Below are positions 15,531 through 24,131 of a stretch of DNA of 32,265 nt, piece after piece (position 1 is the stretch's first letter; each line of letters begins with the position of its first letter). The notes under the pieces were generated by a model. The model did no database searches and was not told the origin of the DNA. It worked only from the letters and a program-made list of their open reading frames with translations. Location: positions 1 through 32,265 of the forward strand of contig JBCBKL010000035.1 of assembly GCA_038521825.1 (NCBI GenBank), written 5' to 3'. The translations under genes and the position numbers were made by a program. This DNA comes from JBCBKL01 sp038521825. GTDB taxonomy: Bacteria > Pseudomonadota > Alphaproteobacteria > Rhodobacterales > Rhodobacteraceae.

Positions 15531-16431
15531 GCCAAGCGCGTTTGCCCGCCTTGTCGACGATGGTCACGCGCATCCATGGCGAATTGGCGAACCGGTCGAG
15601 GTTGACGGTCGTCCGCGTCATCGAAGTGCCGTGCACCGCCGTGGCTGCCGACCCGGCGCCCTGCACGATCACCGCTGAGACGGCGCTCGACTCCACAGTC
15701 ACGGACCGGTCGGACCATTCGATGGCGCGAAAATCCGGACCGGTCGACGAATAATACGCCCCGCCTTTCAAGGCATCCAACAGCGCCGTGGGCTCATTGG
15801 CTTCAGCCTTGACCATGACCCAGCCGCCAAAGTGATCGGGTTCGGAAAAATGCGCGTCGTCGGTGGCGCACAGCGTCAGCTGCCGGCCTTCAGTCAGCAG
15901 CTGGTCCAGGGTGTAGAAACCATGCGCCCGGTCGCAGCCAACCGCGCAGCCATGGTTATAGACCTCGACAGCATGAGCCGCCTTGATCCCGCGCGCATCC
16001 TCGGTCGTCAGTCCCGACCATTCGGGATGCGCAATGGCCACGAACGCTCCGGCCTCGCGCGCCCGCTGCGCCACCTCCGCGCCGCTTTCCTGTCCTTCAG
16101 CTGGCAGGAAATGTGGCGCATGGGGCGGTTCGAAATCCTGTGGTAGGCCGACGGCGAGGATGTGCCACAGCTCTCCGTTTTGCATCGCACCCGAATGCAG
16201 CTCGGCCCCGAGAATTGTGGTGAAGCGATTGTCGCGAAAGGGCTGCGTATCGGTGATGGGATAATCGTAGATACCAACGAAATGATCCGTCAGGGCAATA
16301 AAGTCATACCCTTCGGCCTTGTAGCGGCGGCAGACCTCTTCGGGGTCGAGCACCCCGTCGCTGACATTCGAATGGGTGTGCAGGTTGCCGCGCCAGAACC
16401 GCCCCGGCAAATCGAAGAGTTGAGTGGTCAT
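15511..16431 (-). CDS. PHP-domain metal-dependent hydrolase
   Basis: The 306-aa protein has an N-terminal PHP (polymerase and histidinol phosphatase) domain with its metal ligands: GNLHTHSNVSDG (His18, His20), ALTDH (46-50), GAELHSG, IAHPEW and ATDDAHF. Residues beyond about 230 look like a beta-rich C-terminal domain. The combination resembles CehA/McbA-type hydrolases, which act on phosphate or ester substrates; the real substrate is unknown. The ATG at 16431 is used because the 41 residues upstream in the same frame show no family resemblance. The SD is weak (GGGGCGGAC). It converges with the AraC gene with a 20-base overlap of the 3' ends. Confidence 0.85.
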   Translation of the reverse strand: MTTQLFDLPGRFWRGNLHTHSNVSDGVLDPEEVCRRYKAEGYDFIALTDHFVGIYDYPITDTQPFRDNRFTTILGAELHSGAMQNGELWHILAVGLPQDFEPPHAPHFLPAEGQESGAEVAQRAREAGAFVAIAHPEWSGLTTEDARGIKAAHAVEVYNHGCAVGCDRAHGFYTLDQLLTEGRQLTLCATDDAHFSEPDHFGGWVMVKAEANEPTALLDALKGGAYYSSTGPDFRAIEWSDRSVTVESSAVSAVIVQGAGSAATAVHGTSMTRTTVNLDRFANSPWMRVTIVDKAGKRAWLNPFWR

Positions 16432-16773
16432 GTCCGCCCCGTCCTTGATCTTGCGCCTCTCGGCACCTGACGCTGTACCCCCTTTGCGAAACAAGGAACA
16501 GCCGCCCGTGGCAAAGCTGCCTGATGCAGCTGCGCTGGTGATCACCGGGCACACGAGTTCGAACCTGTTGCCTCAATGAACCGTATCCTTCGCTCATCTT
16601 TCAGTGTCGAGGCCGCGCCCGCGCCAACCCCCTCAAAGCGATGCGGACAACACGGACGGGCGATGCTATAAAGCGCCAGAGGGGCAACCCAACCCAGGAT
16701 ACACCGCCGGACACGTAAAAACGCGCGGGAGAGTTGAGACCGGGTGCCACGCCAACAACGGGAGGAACGCGGC
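16432..16773. other. Divergent intergenic region, PHP gene / acyl-CoA synthetase
   Basis: These 342 bases contain no convincing gene. There is a small hairpin AGCTGC-CTGAT-GCAGCT (16515-16531) and a sigma70-like promoter candidate at 16644-16672 pointing toward the acyl-CoA synthetase. Confidence 0.5.
16644..16672 (+). promoter_or_regulatory. Candidate promoter of the acyl-CoA synthetase gene
   Basis: CGGACA (16644-16649), 17 bp, TATAAA (16667-16672) lies about 100 bases upstream of the ATG. The -10 is good and the -35 keeps only GACA. Confidence 0.35.
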
Positions 16774-18471
16774 ATGCAAAGACCGTGGGAGAAGCACTAT
16801 TCCGAAAACGCCTTGGCCTTTGACCCGGCCTCGATGGATGCCCGGACATTGCCGCAGCTGATCGATCAGGCGGCCCAGCGGTTCGGAGACAAACCGGCCA
16901 TGACCACTGTCTTGCCCAACGGGATACAGGGCAGTGTGAGCTATGCCGATCTGCACCGCGAGGCCGAACATTTCGCGGCCTATCTGCGCGAGGTCCTGGG
17001 CTTGCAGACGGGCGATGCGGTCGCGGTCATGACCCCGAATTGTAACAGCTTTGGCGTCGCGGCCCTGGGGATTTTCAAGGCCGGGTGCATCGCGACCTTC
17101 GTCAACCCGCTATACACCGTGCCCGAGCTGGAGCATCAGCTGACCGACAGCGCCGCCAAGGTTCTGGTGATCATCGACCTCTTTGGCGACAAGGTGGATG
17201 CTGTTATCGACAAGACACCCGTCGAGCACGTGGTCACCCTGTCGCTTCTGGAATTCTTTCCCGCACCGCAGCGAGCCTTTGTCAATTTCATCATGAAGCG
17301 GGTCAAAAAGGTTGTCCCCGCGATGCGGACCCCGGCGGTTTCGATGAAACAGGCATTGGCCGAAGGCCGACGCGCCGCGGCAGGGGCTGACATCGGATCG
17401 TACACCGTCGATGTGTCACCGACAGACACGGCGCTTTATCAATATACCAGCGGAACCACGGGCCGCAGCAAGGGCGCGATGCTGCACCATCAGGGCATCA
17501 TCTCGAACGCGCAGCAGGGACGGCTGATGGCGGAATGCGCAATGGGCCCGGATGGCGAGACCGCGTTGGTCGCCCTGCCCCTCTACCACATCACCGCCTT
17601 CGTTCTGCTTTTTGTCTCGGGCCTCTTGCATGGTGGTCATGGCGTTCTGATCCCCAGCCCGCGCCCGCCCGCCAACATGAAGGCAGCACTCACGAAGCAT
17701 CGCATCACATGGGTGACGGGGATCAATACGCTTTATGCGGCGCTCCTGGCCGAGCCGTGGTTCGACCGGAAGCTGTTTGAAAATGTCCGCTTTTTTGGAT
17801 CGGGTGGCGCAGCGCAGCACGTGGGCGTGGCGCGCAAGTGGGAAGAACAGACCGGCTTCGACATCAAGGAGGGCTACGGCATGTCCGAATGCTGCGGCGT
17901 GCTGACGGTGAACCCGCCGGACAACAACCGTCTGGGCACGGTGGGCGTACCGGTTCCGGGGATGGAGGTGCGGATCGTCGATGATGCGGGTGTCGCGCTG
18001 CCCCCTAACACGCCCGGTGAGGTCGTTTTGCGCGGCCCGACCATGATGAAGGGCTATCTCAACCGGCCCGATGCCACGGCCGAGACCATCAAGGACGGCT
18101 GGCTTTATTCCGGCGATATCGGGGTGATGGACGAGGACGGCTTTGTCCAGATCGTCGACCGCAAAAAGGATATGATCCTTGTTTCCGGCTTCAACGTATC
18201 GCCGAACGAGATCGAGGATGCAATTTCGGCCATGCCCGAGGTGGTGCAAGTTGGCGTGATCGGGGTGCCGGACGACCGGTCAGGCGAAGTGCCGATGGCA
18301 TTTGTCGTACGTGGCGATGAAACGCTGACTGAGGACGCGGTCGTCGAAACGTGCCGCGGCAGCCTTACGAACTACAAGATCCCCAAGAAGGTGCTTTTTG
18401 TCAGCGAGGTGCCCATGACCCTGTCCGGCAAGGTTCTGCGACGCCAGTTGCGCGAGGAATACCTGAGCTGA
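16774..18471 (+). CDS. Acyl-CoA synthetase (long-chain fatty acid CoA ligase-like)
   Basis: The 565-aa AMP-forming ligase activates a carboxylic acid with ATP and CoA. ANL-family motifs are clear: TSGTTGRSKGAMLHH from residue 225, GYGMSECCGVL, YSGDIGVMDEDG, DRKKDMILVSGFNVSPNEIE at the hinge, and MTLSGKVLRRQL with the catalytic C-terminal lysine. The N-terminal WEKHY and the overall length match FadD-type enzymes, but acid chain length cannot be fixed by eye. The ATG at 16774 follows GGAGG by 8 bases. It stands alone on the plus strand, convergent with the iron-binding protein gene. Confidence 0.9.
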   Translation: MQRPWEKHYSENALAFDPASMDARTLPQLIDQAAQRFGDKPAMTTVLPNGIQGSVSYADLHREAEHFAAYLREVLGLQTGDAVAVMTPNCNSFGVAALGIFKAGCIATFVNPLYTVPELEHQLTDSAAKVLVIIDLFGDKVDAVIDKTPVEHVVTLSLLEFFPAPQRAFVNFIMKRVKKVVPAMRTPAVSMKQALAEGRRAAAGADIGSYTVDVSPTDTALYQYTSGTTGRSKGAMLHHQGIISNAQQGRLMAECAMGPDGETALVALPLYHITAFVLLFVSGLLHGGHGVLIPSPRPPANMKAALTKHRITWVTGINTLYAALLAEPWFDRKLFENVRFFGSGGAAQHVGVARKWEEQTGFDIKEGYGMSECCGVLTVNPPDNNRLGTVGVPVPGMEVRIVDDAGVALPPNTPGEVVLRGPTMMKGYLNRPDATAETIKDGWLYSGDIGVMDEDGFVQIVDRKKDMILVSGFNVSPNEIEDAISAMPEVVQVGVIGVPDDRSGEVPMAFVVRGDETLTEDAVVETCRGSLTNYKIPKKVLFVSEVPMTLSGKVLRRQLREEYLS

Positions 18472-18485
18472 GCGCCGCGGAGATC

Positions 18486-18510
18486 GGTGGCGGACATTCG
18501 CGCCGCCACC
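18486..18510. terminator. Hairpin between convergent genes
   Basis: A perfect 8-bp stem GGTGGCGG/CCGCCACC with a 9-base loop lies 14 bases past the synthetase stop and 24 bases from the iron-binding protein stop. There is no T-run on either side, so termination is plausible but not shown. Confidence 0.4.
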
Positions 18511-18534
18511 AGAGGTTGTGGATAAGTCGCGGGA

Positions 18535-19551
18535 TCACTCCCAGCCGACGTCGTTAAAGATCTGTTGCGCCTTGCCAACATTCCGGGCCACGCTCGACAG
18601 GTTCACGTCATCGGGTTTGAAAAGGCCAAGTGCCGCAACCGACGGGCTGAGCCCGACGCCCGACACCGCCGGGTACTCATCATTGCCGGCTGAGAAATAC
18701 TGCTGTGCCTGATCGCCGGCGAGGTATTCGAGGAACCGGATCGCGTTGTCGCGATTGGGTGAAAACGCCGCAACCCCGCCTCCTGATAGGTTCATATGCG
18801 CGCCCTCGGCGTTCTGTGCCGGAAAGACCCAGCCAATGCCGTCCAGCGCCTCTTGCGACAGCCCGTCCACGTCGCGGCGCAGGGCACGGGCGAAATAGTA
18901 AGTGTTCGAGATCGACACGTCGCATTCGCCCGACACAAGGCCGCGCAGTTGGTCGGTGTCACCGCCTTGCGGATCACGGGCAAAGTTCTCGACAACGCCG
19001 CGCGCCCAATCGGCCGCGGCCTCTTCACCGTGGTTTTCGATGATGGATGACAGCAGCGTCTGGGAATAAACGTTCGTGGATGAGCGGTGGCAGACGAGCC
19101 CTTTGTAGGCAGGGTCTGCGAGGTCCAGATAGCTTTGCGGCGGGTCGCTCACCTCGGCCTTGTCGTAGAAGATGATCCGGGCCCGTTGGGAGAATCCGAA
19201 CCAGTGATTGTCGCTGTCCTGCAAATAGGCGGGGATGCGGCTTTCCAGGACTTCGCTTTCGACTGCCTGCAGCACACCGGCATCCTTCGCCCGTTCAAGC
19301 CGGGAGGTGTCAACGGTCAGCAGCACGTCCGCGGGCGAGTTCCGGCCCTCGGCGATCATGCGGGCGATCAGTTCGTCGGCATTGGCTTCGATCCGGTTGA
19401 TCGTGATGCCGGTCTGCTCGGTGAAGTCGGAATAGAGCCGTTCGTCTGTGTCGTAGTGGCGCGAGGAATAGAGGTTCAGCTCGCCGTTGGCGAAAGCGGG
19501 CACGGCGATCGCAACGCTCAGTGCGAGGCCGAGAAGTCCTGAATGACGCAT
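18535..19551 (-). CDS. Periplasmic Fe(III)-binding protein (FbpA/FutA type)
   Basis: The 338-aa extracellular solute-binding protein has a signal peptide (MRHSGLLGLALSVAIAVPAF, cleavage near FAN). The mature N-terminus GELNLYSSRHYDTDERLY is typical of FutA/FbpA ferric binders, and SNTYYFARAL and GFSQRARIIFYD carry the tyrosines that ligate iron in the family. No permease or ATPase gene is adjacent, because the next gene is convergent, so this binding protein is an orphan here. The ATG at 19551 has GGAG 8 bases upstream; ATGs at 19563 and 19590 are less well placed. Two copies of an iron-box-like palindrome upstream suggest iron-dependent repression. Confidence 0.9.
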   Translation of the reverse strand: MRHSGLLGLALSVAIAVPAFANGELNLYSSRHYDTDERLYSDFTEQTGITINRIEANADELIARMIAEGRNSPADVLLTVDTSRLERAKDAGVLQAVESEVLESRIPAYLQDSDNHWFGFSQRARIIFYDKAEVSDPPQSYLDLADPAYKGLVCHRSSTNVYSQTLLSSIIENHGEEAAADWARGVVENFARDPQGGDTDQLRGLVSGECDVSISNTYYFARALRRDVDGLSQEALDGIGWVFPAQNAEGAHMNLSGGGVAAFSPNRDNAIRFLEYLAGDQAQQYFSAGNDEYPAVSGVGLSPSVAALGLFKPDDVNLSSVARNVGKAQQIFNDVGWE

Positions 19552-19570
19552 AGATGGCTCCATCGGTGAA

Positions 19571-19591
19571 TATCTGACTAAAACAGTCAAT
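19571..19591. promoter_or_regulatory. Iron-box-like operator, copy 1
   Basis: TATCTGACTAAAACAGTCAAT contains the 13-mer GACTAAAACAGTC (19576-19588). It has the same TATCTGACTAA lead as copy 2 but a less perfect right half. It lies 20-40 bases before the iron-binding protein ATG. Confidence 0.5.
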
Positions 19592-19618
19592 CACCGAAAT
19601 CGGGCGCGCCGTCAAGTG

Positions 19619-19639
19619 TATCTGACTAATTTAGTCGGA
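19619..19639. promoter_or_regulatory. Iron-box-like operator, copy 2
   Basis: GACTAA-T-TTAGTC (19624-19636) is a perfect palindrome and, with flanks, matches over eight of nine half-site positions. Its centre is 48 bp from that of copy 1. The sequence resembles the palindromic iron-responsive box reported for Rhodobacteraceae (Iron-Rhodo-box); I quote that consensus from memory. Confidence 0.55.
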
Positions 19640-19644
19640 ATTCA

Positions 19645-20835
19645 CTATGCGACTGCAGAAACAGCGTCATAGCCATAGACCCAATCCTGCCGTCTGTGGA
19701 TAAGTCCGGGGAGAATACGCGCCCCAATCGCCATCGGTCCGTAGAACAGCGTTTTGCCGAGGAATGACGCCTGGTGGAACATCCGCGCATTCGCTGCTGA
19801 CACCCGCTGGATCCGTCCGGTACGCGGCAGACGGGCGGCGTAGAAGGCCGCCAGCCCCTCGGCCAGCGTCCCGAACCGGGCCAGCATCCCGCCCAGCATC
19901 CAGCCGTCTTCGAGCGCCTGAACCGCGCCTTGCGCCATCGAGGGCATCATGGGATGCGCGGCGTCACCCAGCAGCACGACGCGCCCGTCATGCCACTGAG
20001 GCAGTGGCTCGCGATCAAAGAGCGCCCAGCGGTGCAGCGTATCCGCCTTGTCGAGGATGATCCCGATCGTGGGGTGCCAGCCCTCGAAATCGCGTCGCGC
20101 ATCATCGCGGGATCCTTCGACCCGCCAGCCTTCCTCCGATGGCGCGGATTGTTCGACCATGCCAACGAAATTCACGAGATGCCCGCCCCGCAATCGCGTT
20201 GTGACCGCGTGTTTGCCCTCGCCCACCCAGATGCAGGCCGAGGGGGGTGGCGCGTCGATGCCCAGCCGCTCGGCCGGTACGACGGCCCGCCATGCCAGGT
20301 TGCCTGTGTAGTGAGGCGCATCCGCACCCAGCATCTGATGCCGGATGATCGAATGCAGCCCATCCGCCCCGACCAGCAGATCGGCATCCCGTGTCCGTCC
20401 ACCTTTAAGGCGCACCCGGACCTGCTCGCCAATGGGGCTGTAACCTTCGACCTCGCTTGCCGTTTGAACCGCATCCGGCTGCAGTTGCTGCAGGCGCTTG
20501 GCCAAGGCTTCATGCAGATCGGCCCGGTGGATATGGATGTACGGCGCGCCCCAGCGGTGCCGCGCCGCCGCCCGCATGGGCAACCGGAAAATGGTGCGGC
20601 CACTTTTGCCGACCCGCATTTCGATCGCCTCGGGCTCAAAGAGAGCGTCCGCGATCAGCGGGGTCACCCCCATGGCGTCGAGCACCTTCCAGCCATTGGG
20701 AGAGATTTGCAGCCCCGCCCCTATCTCGGTCAGTTCCGGCGCCTGCTCGAGGACCAAAACCTCCCAGTCTTTAAGGGCCAGCGATATGGCTGCCCCAAGA
20801 CCCCCGATGCCACCGCCAGCGATCACAGCCTTCAT
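19645..20835 (-). CDS. FAD-dependent monooxygenase (salicylate hydroxylase-like)
   Basis: The 396-aa class A flavoprotein hydroxylase has GGGIGG at 7-12 for FAD binding, the GADG motif at 156-159 that contacts both FAD and NAD(P)H, and GDAAHP at 290-295 followed by MAQGAVQALEDG. The family hydroxylates aromatic acids such as salicylate or 3-hydroxybenzoate; this protein's substrate cannot be specified. Its ATG overlaps the stop of the upstream racemase-like gene as ATGA, so the two are coupled. It is the last gene of the run bhcB-bhcC-bhcD-racemase-monooxygenase. That context is odd, since no ring-cleavage gene is nearby. Confidence 0.9.
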   Translation of the reverse strand: MKAVIAGGGIGGLGAAISLALKDWEVLVLEQAPELTEIGAGLQISPNGWKVLDAMGVTPLIADALFEPEAIEMRVGKSGRTIFRLPMRAAARHRWGAPYIHIHRADLHEALAKRLQQLQPDAVQTASEVEGYSPIGEQVRVRLKGGRTRDADLLVGADGLHSIIRHQMLGADAPHYTGNLAWRAVVPAERLGIDAPPPSACIWVGEGKHAVTTRLRGGHLVNFVGMVEQSAPSEEGWRVEGSRDDARRDFEGWHPTIGIILDKADTLHRWALFDREPLPQWHDGRVVLLGDAAHPMMPSMAQGAVQALEDGWMLGGMLARFGTLAEGLAAFYAARLPRTGRIQRVSAANARMFHQASFLGKTLFYGPMAIGARILPGLIHRRQDWVYGYDAVSAVA

Positions 20836-21941
20836 GTCAGCACACCCGATTTGCGCATTGTCTGAATCTCTCCGGCATCATAACCCAGTTCGGTCAGGAT
20901 CACCTCGGTGTCGGCCCCGGCCTCGCGGATGTCCGGAAATGAGGCGGGTGTGCTGCGCGAAAAGCGCGGCGCGGGGGCAGCCTGAAGAACGTCGCCCCCG
21001 AAGAGGGTCCGGGCGATGTTGTGGGGGTGAGCAGCCGCCTCTGCCGTCGTCAGGATGGGTGCCACACAGGCGTCGCTGCCCTCGAACAAGGCCGCCCATT
21101 GATCACGCGTTTTGGACCCGATGAGTTCTGCGTAACGCGCGCGCTTTTCTGGCCACTTGGCACGATCCATTTGTGTCTCACACTCCTCAGCTGGCAGCCC
21201 CGCGATCCGCACGAATTCGGCAAAGAACTGCGGTTCGAGCGCGCCGACGGCCAGATAGCCACCGCAGGCGCATTCATAACAGCGATAGAACGGCGCGCCG
21301 CCATCCAGCAGGTTGGCCTCGCGCGTCTCGGTCCAGTAACCCTTTGCCATCAGGCTGTGCAAAAGCCCCATCATCGCAGGAACACCGTCAACCATGGCGG
21401 CATCGACAATCTGTCCCTTGCCCGAGACACCCCGTTCGAACAGGGCCGAAAGAATGCCGAAGATCAAAAACATCGATCCACCGCCATAATCTGCAGCGAG
21501 GTTGATGGGGGGCAGTGGTGGCCGGTCGCCATAGCCCATCATGTGCAGCGCGCCGGTCAGGGCCAGATAAGAGATATCGTGGCCAGCGGTCTGTGACAGC
21601 GGCCCCTCCTGCCCCCAGCCTGTCATCCGAGCATAAATCAGCCTTTCAGGGCAATCGCCTGGGCCAAGCCCCAGCTTTTCCATCACGCCGGGCCGGAAGC
21701 CTTCGATCAGAACGTCCGCCTTTTCGATCAGGCGCAGCGCGGCCTGCCGCCCCGCTTCGGTCTTGAGGTTCAGCGCCACCGACCGCTTGCCGCGCCGGTT
21801 AATATCGGTTGGATCCCGCGCGACGGACGCACGGTCGATCGCGATAACCTCAGCCCCGAGATCCGCAAGCAATTGCCCTGCCAAAGGCGCTGGCCCAAGC
21901 CCCGAGAACTCCACCACTTTCAATGTTGCCAACGGGCCCAT
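20832..21941 (-). CDS. Alpha-methylacyl-CoA racemase-like, class III CoA-transferase superfamily
   Basis: The 369-aa protein starts MGPLATLKVVEFSGLGPAPL, the usual opening of alpha-methylacyl-CoA racemases. His121 (in GHDISYLALTG), Asp151 (in INLAADYGGGSM) and Glu236 (in GALEPQF) fall at a constant offset of 5 from the catalytic His126, Asp156 and Glu241 of the mycobacterial enzyme MCR. This favours racemase over CoA transferase. It would epimerise 2-methylacyl-CoA thioesters. The ATG at 21941 has GGAGG six bases upstream; the longer frame from 22151 would run back into bhcD. It begins 37 bases after bhcD and overlaps the monooxygenase gene by ATGA. Confidence 0.85.
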   Translation of the reverse strand: MGPLATLKVVEFSGLGPAPLAGQLLADLGAEVIAIDRASVARDPTDINRRGKRSVALNLKTEAGRQAALRLIEKADVLIEGFRPGVMEKLGLGPGDCPERLIYARMTGWGQEGPLSQTAGHDISYLALTGALHMMGYGDRPPLPPINLAADYGGGSMFLIFGILSALFERGVSGKGQIVDAAMVDGVPAMMGLLHSLMAKGYWTETREANLLDGGAPFYRCYECACGGYLAVGALEPQFFAEFVRIAGLPAEECETQMDRAKWPEKRARYAELIGSKTRDQWAALFEGSDACVAPILTTAEAAAHPHNIARTLFGGDVLQAAPAPRFSRSTPASFPDIREAGADTEVILTELGYDAGEIQTMRKSGVLT

Positions 21942-21978
21942 CCGCCACCTCCAGGATAGCAGAGAACCAGAGGTTGGG

Positions 21979-22944
21979 TTAGAAGTCGACCTCGATTGCC
22001 GTCCCTGCGGCGACGGCGGCATCCACCACGGCACGGGCAACGGCAAGATCCTGCAAACCGACGCCGGTGCCGTCGAAGACAGTGACTTCCTCTGGTCGCT
22101 GCCGACCGGGATGATCGCCATTGATGACAGCGCCGATCTTGATGATGTCACCCTCGGCGATCAGACCCGCGCTGACCAGGTGCTGAGCCTCGCCCAGCGT
22201 CACGGATTGCGCAATTTCATCGGTAAAGACGATAGCGCGGGCAAGGATCGCCGGGTCAAGCTCCTGCTTGCCGGTGGTATCGGTGCCCATGCAGGCGATG
22301 TGAGTGCCGGGGCGCACATCTGCATCTTTCAAGATGGGTGAAAAGCTGGACGTGATCGAGATGATCACATCGGCCGCTGTCCCCAGTTGCCCGAGATCGA
22401 CGGCCTCGAATGGCAGGCCGATGTCGCTGGCTGCGTCGGCAAGACGTTGCAGCCGGTCCGAGGTCCGGTTCCACGCGACGACCTTTTCGAACCTGCCGGT
22501 GGCCGCTGCGGCACGCATCTGAAAGGCCGACTGATGCCCGGCGCCGATGATGCCAAGCACTTTGGCATCAGGCCGCGCGAGGTGCTTGATCGACACCGCG
22601 GATGCCGACGCCGTCCGCAGTGCCGTCAGCAGATTGCCCCCGACAACCGCCTGCAGCCGCCCGGTATCGGGATCAAACAAAAAGACCGAGGATTGATGGT
22701 TGGTCAGCCCCCGCGCCTCGTTTCCCGGCCAATAGCCGCCCGATTTCAGGCCAAGCGTCATCCCTGCTCGGTCAAAGCCCGACTTGAAACCATAAAGCGC
22801 ATCAACATACCCAAGCGCCTCACGGATAACGGGGAAGTTCCGTGCCTCGCCCTTGGCCATGGCAGCAAAGACCGCCTCGACCGCATCAAAGCTGGCCTCG
22901 GCCGTGATCAGATCGGCCACGGCAGCCTCAGGTACGACAATCAT
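21979..22944 (-). CDS. bhcD: Iminosuccinate reductase (BhcD), ornithine cyclodeaminase family
   Basis: The 321-aa protein belongs to the ornithine cyclodeaminase/mu-crystallin family. It has the NAD(P)-binding GAGHQ at 134-138 and the substrate-side GLKSGGYWPGN from residue 65. In the beta-hydroxyaspartate cycle BhcD reduces iminosuccinate to L-aspartate. The family name alone would not decide this; the assignment rests on the immediate upstream BhcC and BhcB-like genes. Its ATG directly abuts the bhcC stop with no gap. If this were EutC of ectoine breakdown, I would expect ectoine genes instead of a BhcC-like aldolase. Confidence 0.82.
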   Translation of the reverse strand: MIVVPEAAVADLITAEASFDAVEAVFAAMAKGEARNFPVIREALGYVDALYGFKSGFDRAGMTLGLKSGGYWPGNEARGLTNHQSSVFLFDPDTGRLQAVVGGNLLTALRTASASAVSIKHLARPDAKVLGIIGAGHQSAFQMRAAAATGRFEKVVAWNRTSDRLQRLADAASDIGLPFEAVDLGQLGTAADVIISITSSFSPILKDADVRPGTHIACMGTDTTGKQELDPAILARAIVFTDEIAQSVTLGEAQHLVSAGLIAEGDIIKIGAVINGDHPGRQRPEEVTVFDGTGVGLQDLAVARAVVDAAVAAGTAIEVDF

Positions 22945-24108
22945 TCAGTATGCTTTCCCCCGGGCCGAGACAGGCCAGAGCGTTTCGACCTTGCCGCCGC
23001 GCACGCCGACATACCAATCGTGAACGTTGCATGTGGGGTCGCAGTGGCCCGGGACCAGCCGCAGCTTTTCGTTGATGGCCAGCACGCCATCCGGGTCAGC
23101 GACGACACCGTGCTCGTCCGAGCATTTGACGTATTCCACGTCGGTCCGCCCGTGAATGACCGGCAGGCCGCTGTCGACCGACTGCGCCTTGAGCCCCGCA
23201 TCGACAATGGCCTTGTCGGCCTTGGCATGGCTCATAACACTGGTCAGGATAAAAAGCGCGTTTTCCCATTCGCCCTGATCGATCCGCTTGCCGTCCTTGT
23301 CGAGAATGCGGCCATAATCGGCATCCAGGAAGGCGTAGGACCCACATTGCAATTCGTTGTAAACACCCGAATTGCTTTCAAAGTAATAGGAGCCGGTCCC
23401 GCCGCCCCCGACGATGTCGCATTCAAGGCCTTCGACCCTCAGGCCATCGACCGCATCGCGCACCATCGCGATGGCGATATCGACCTTGGCCTTGCGGTCT
23501 TCATAGCTGTCCATGTGCTGCATCGCACCCTGATAGGCCTGCAGCCCGGCAAACTTGAGACCCGGGGCGGAATCGATGGCCTTGGCGATGGCAACGACCT
23601 CCGGCGTCGTTGTCACGCCGCAACGCCCCGCCCCGCAATCGATTTCCACCAGGCATTCGATCTCGGTTCCGTGTTTCTGCGCCGCCGCGGACAAATCGGC
23701 CACGTTGGACGGGTCATCGATGCAACAGATCGTGCGGGCGCCGAGTTTGGGCATCCGGGCAAGCCTGTCGATCTTGGCCGGATCGCGAACCTGGTTTGAT
23801 ACCAGGACATCCTTGATGCCGCCGCGGGCAAACACCTCGGCCTCGCTGACCTTTTGGCAGCAGACACCGCAGGCGCCACCCAGCTCGACCTGCAGCTTTG
23901 CCACATCGACCGATTTGTGCATCTTGCCATGGACCCGGTGGCGCATGCCATGGGCCTTGGCATAATCCCCCATCTTGGTGATGTTGCGTTCCAGCGCATC
24001 GAGGTCGAGTACAAGGCAGGGGGTCTGGATGTCGGCCTCATCCATGCCGGGCACGGCTGGGACGTCAAAGCCCACCTCGAAATCGTCAAAATCGGTGATA
24101 TCCTTCAT
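22945..24108 (-). CDS. bhcC: Beta-hydroxyaspartate aldolase (BhcC), D-threonine aldolase family
   Basis: The 387-aa PLP enzyme condenses glycine and glyoxylate to (2R,3S)-beta-hydroxyaspartate. The HGKMHK motif at 60-65 contains the PLP-binding lysine region of fold-type III D-threonine aldolases. The C-terminal PGHCDPTCNVHDWYVGVR supplies the metal-binding His and Asp. Length, the opening VPGMDEADIQTPCLVLDLDALERN (about residues 19-42), and GSYAFLDADYGRI match Paracoccus BhcC as I remember it. A plain D-threonine aldolase is the alternative, but the flanking dehydratase and reductase form the rest of the cycle. It follows bhcB by 23 bases. Confidence 0.87.
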   Translation of the reverse strand: MKDITDFDDFEVGFDVPAVPGMDEADIQTPCLVLDLDALERNITKMGDYAKAHGMRHRVHGKMHKSVDVAKLQVELGGACGVCCQKVSEAEVFARGGIKDVLVSNQVRDPAKIDRLARMPKLGARTICCIDDPSNVADLSAAAQKHGTEIECLVEIDCGAGRCGVTTTPEVVAIAKAIDSAPGLKFAGLQAYQGAMQHMDSYEDRKAKVDIAIAMVRDAVDGLRVEGLECDIVGGGGTGSYYFESNSGVYNELQCGSYAFLDADYGRILDKDGKRIDQGEWENALFILTSVMSHAKADKAIVDAGLKAQSVDSGLPVIHGRTDVEYVKCSDEHGVVADPDGVLAINEKLRLVPGHCDPTCNVHDWYVGVRGGKVETLWPVSARGKAY

Positions 24109-24131
24109 GCCTCAGCCTCTGGTCTGTCGGT

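Noticed and set aside
22387..23799. Plus-strand open frame across bhcC/bhcD
   Set aside because: It is antisense to two clearly recognised enzymes and shows no domain.
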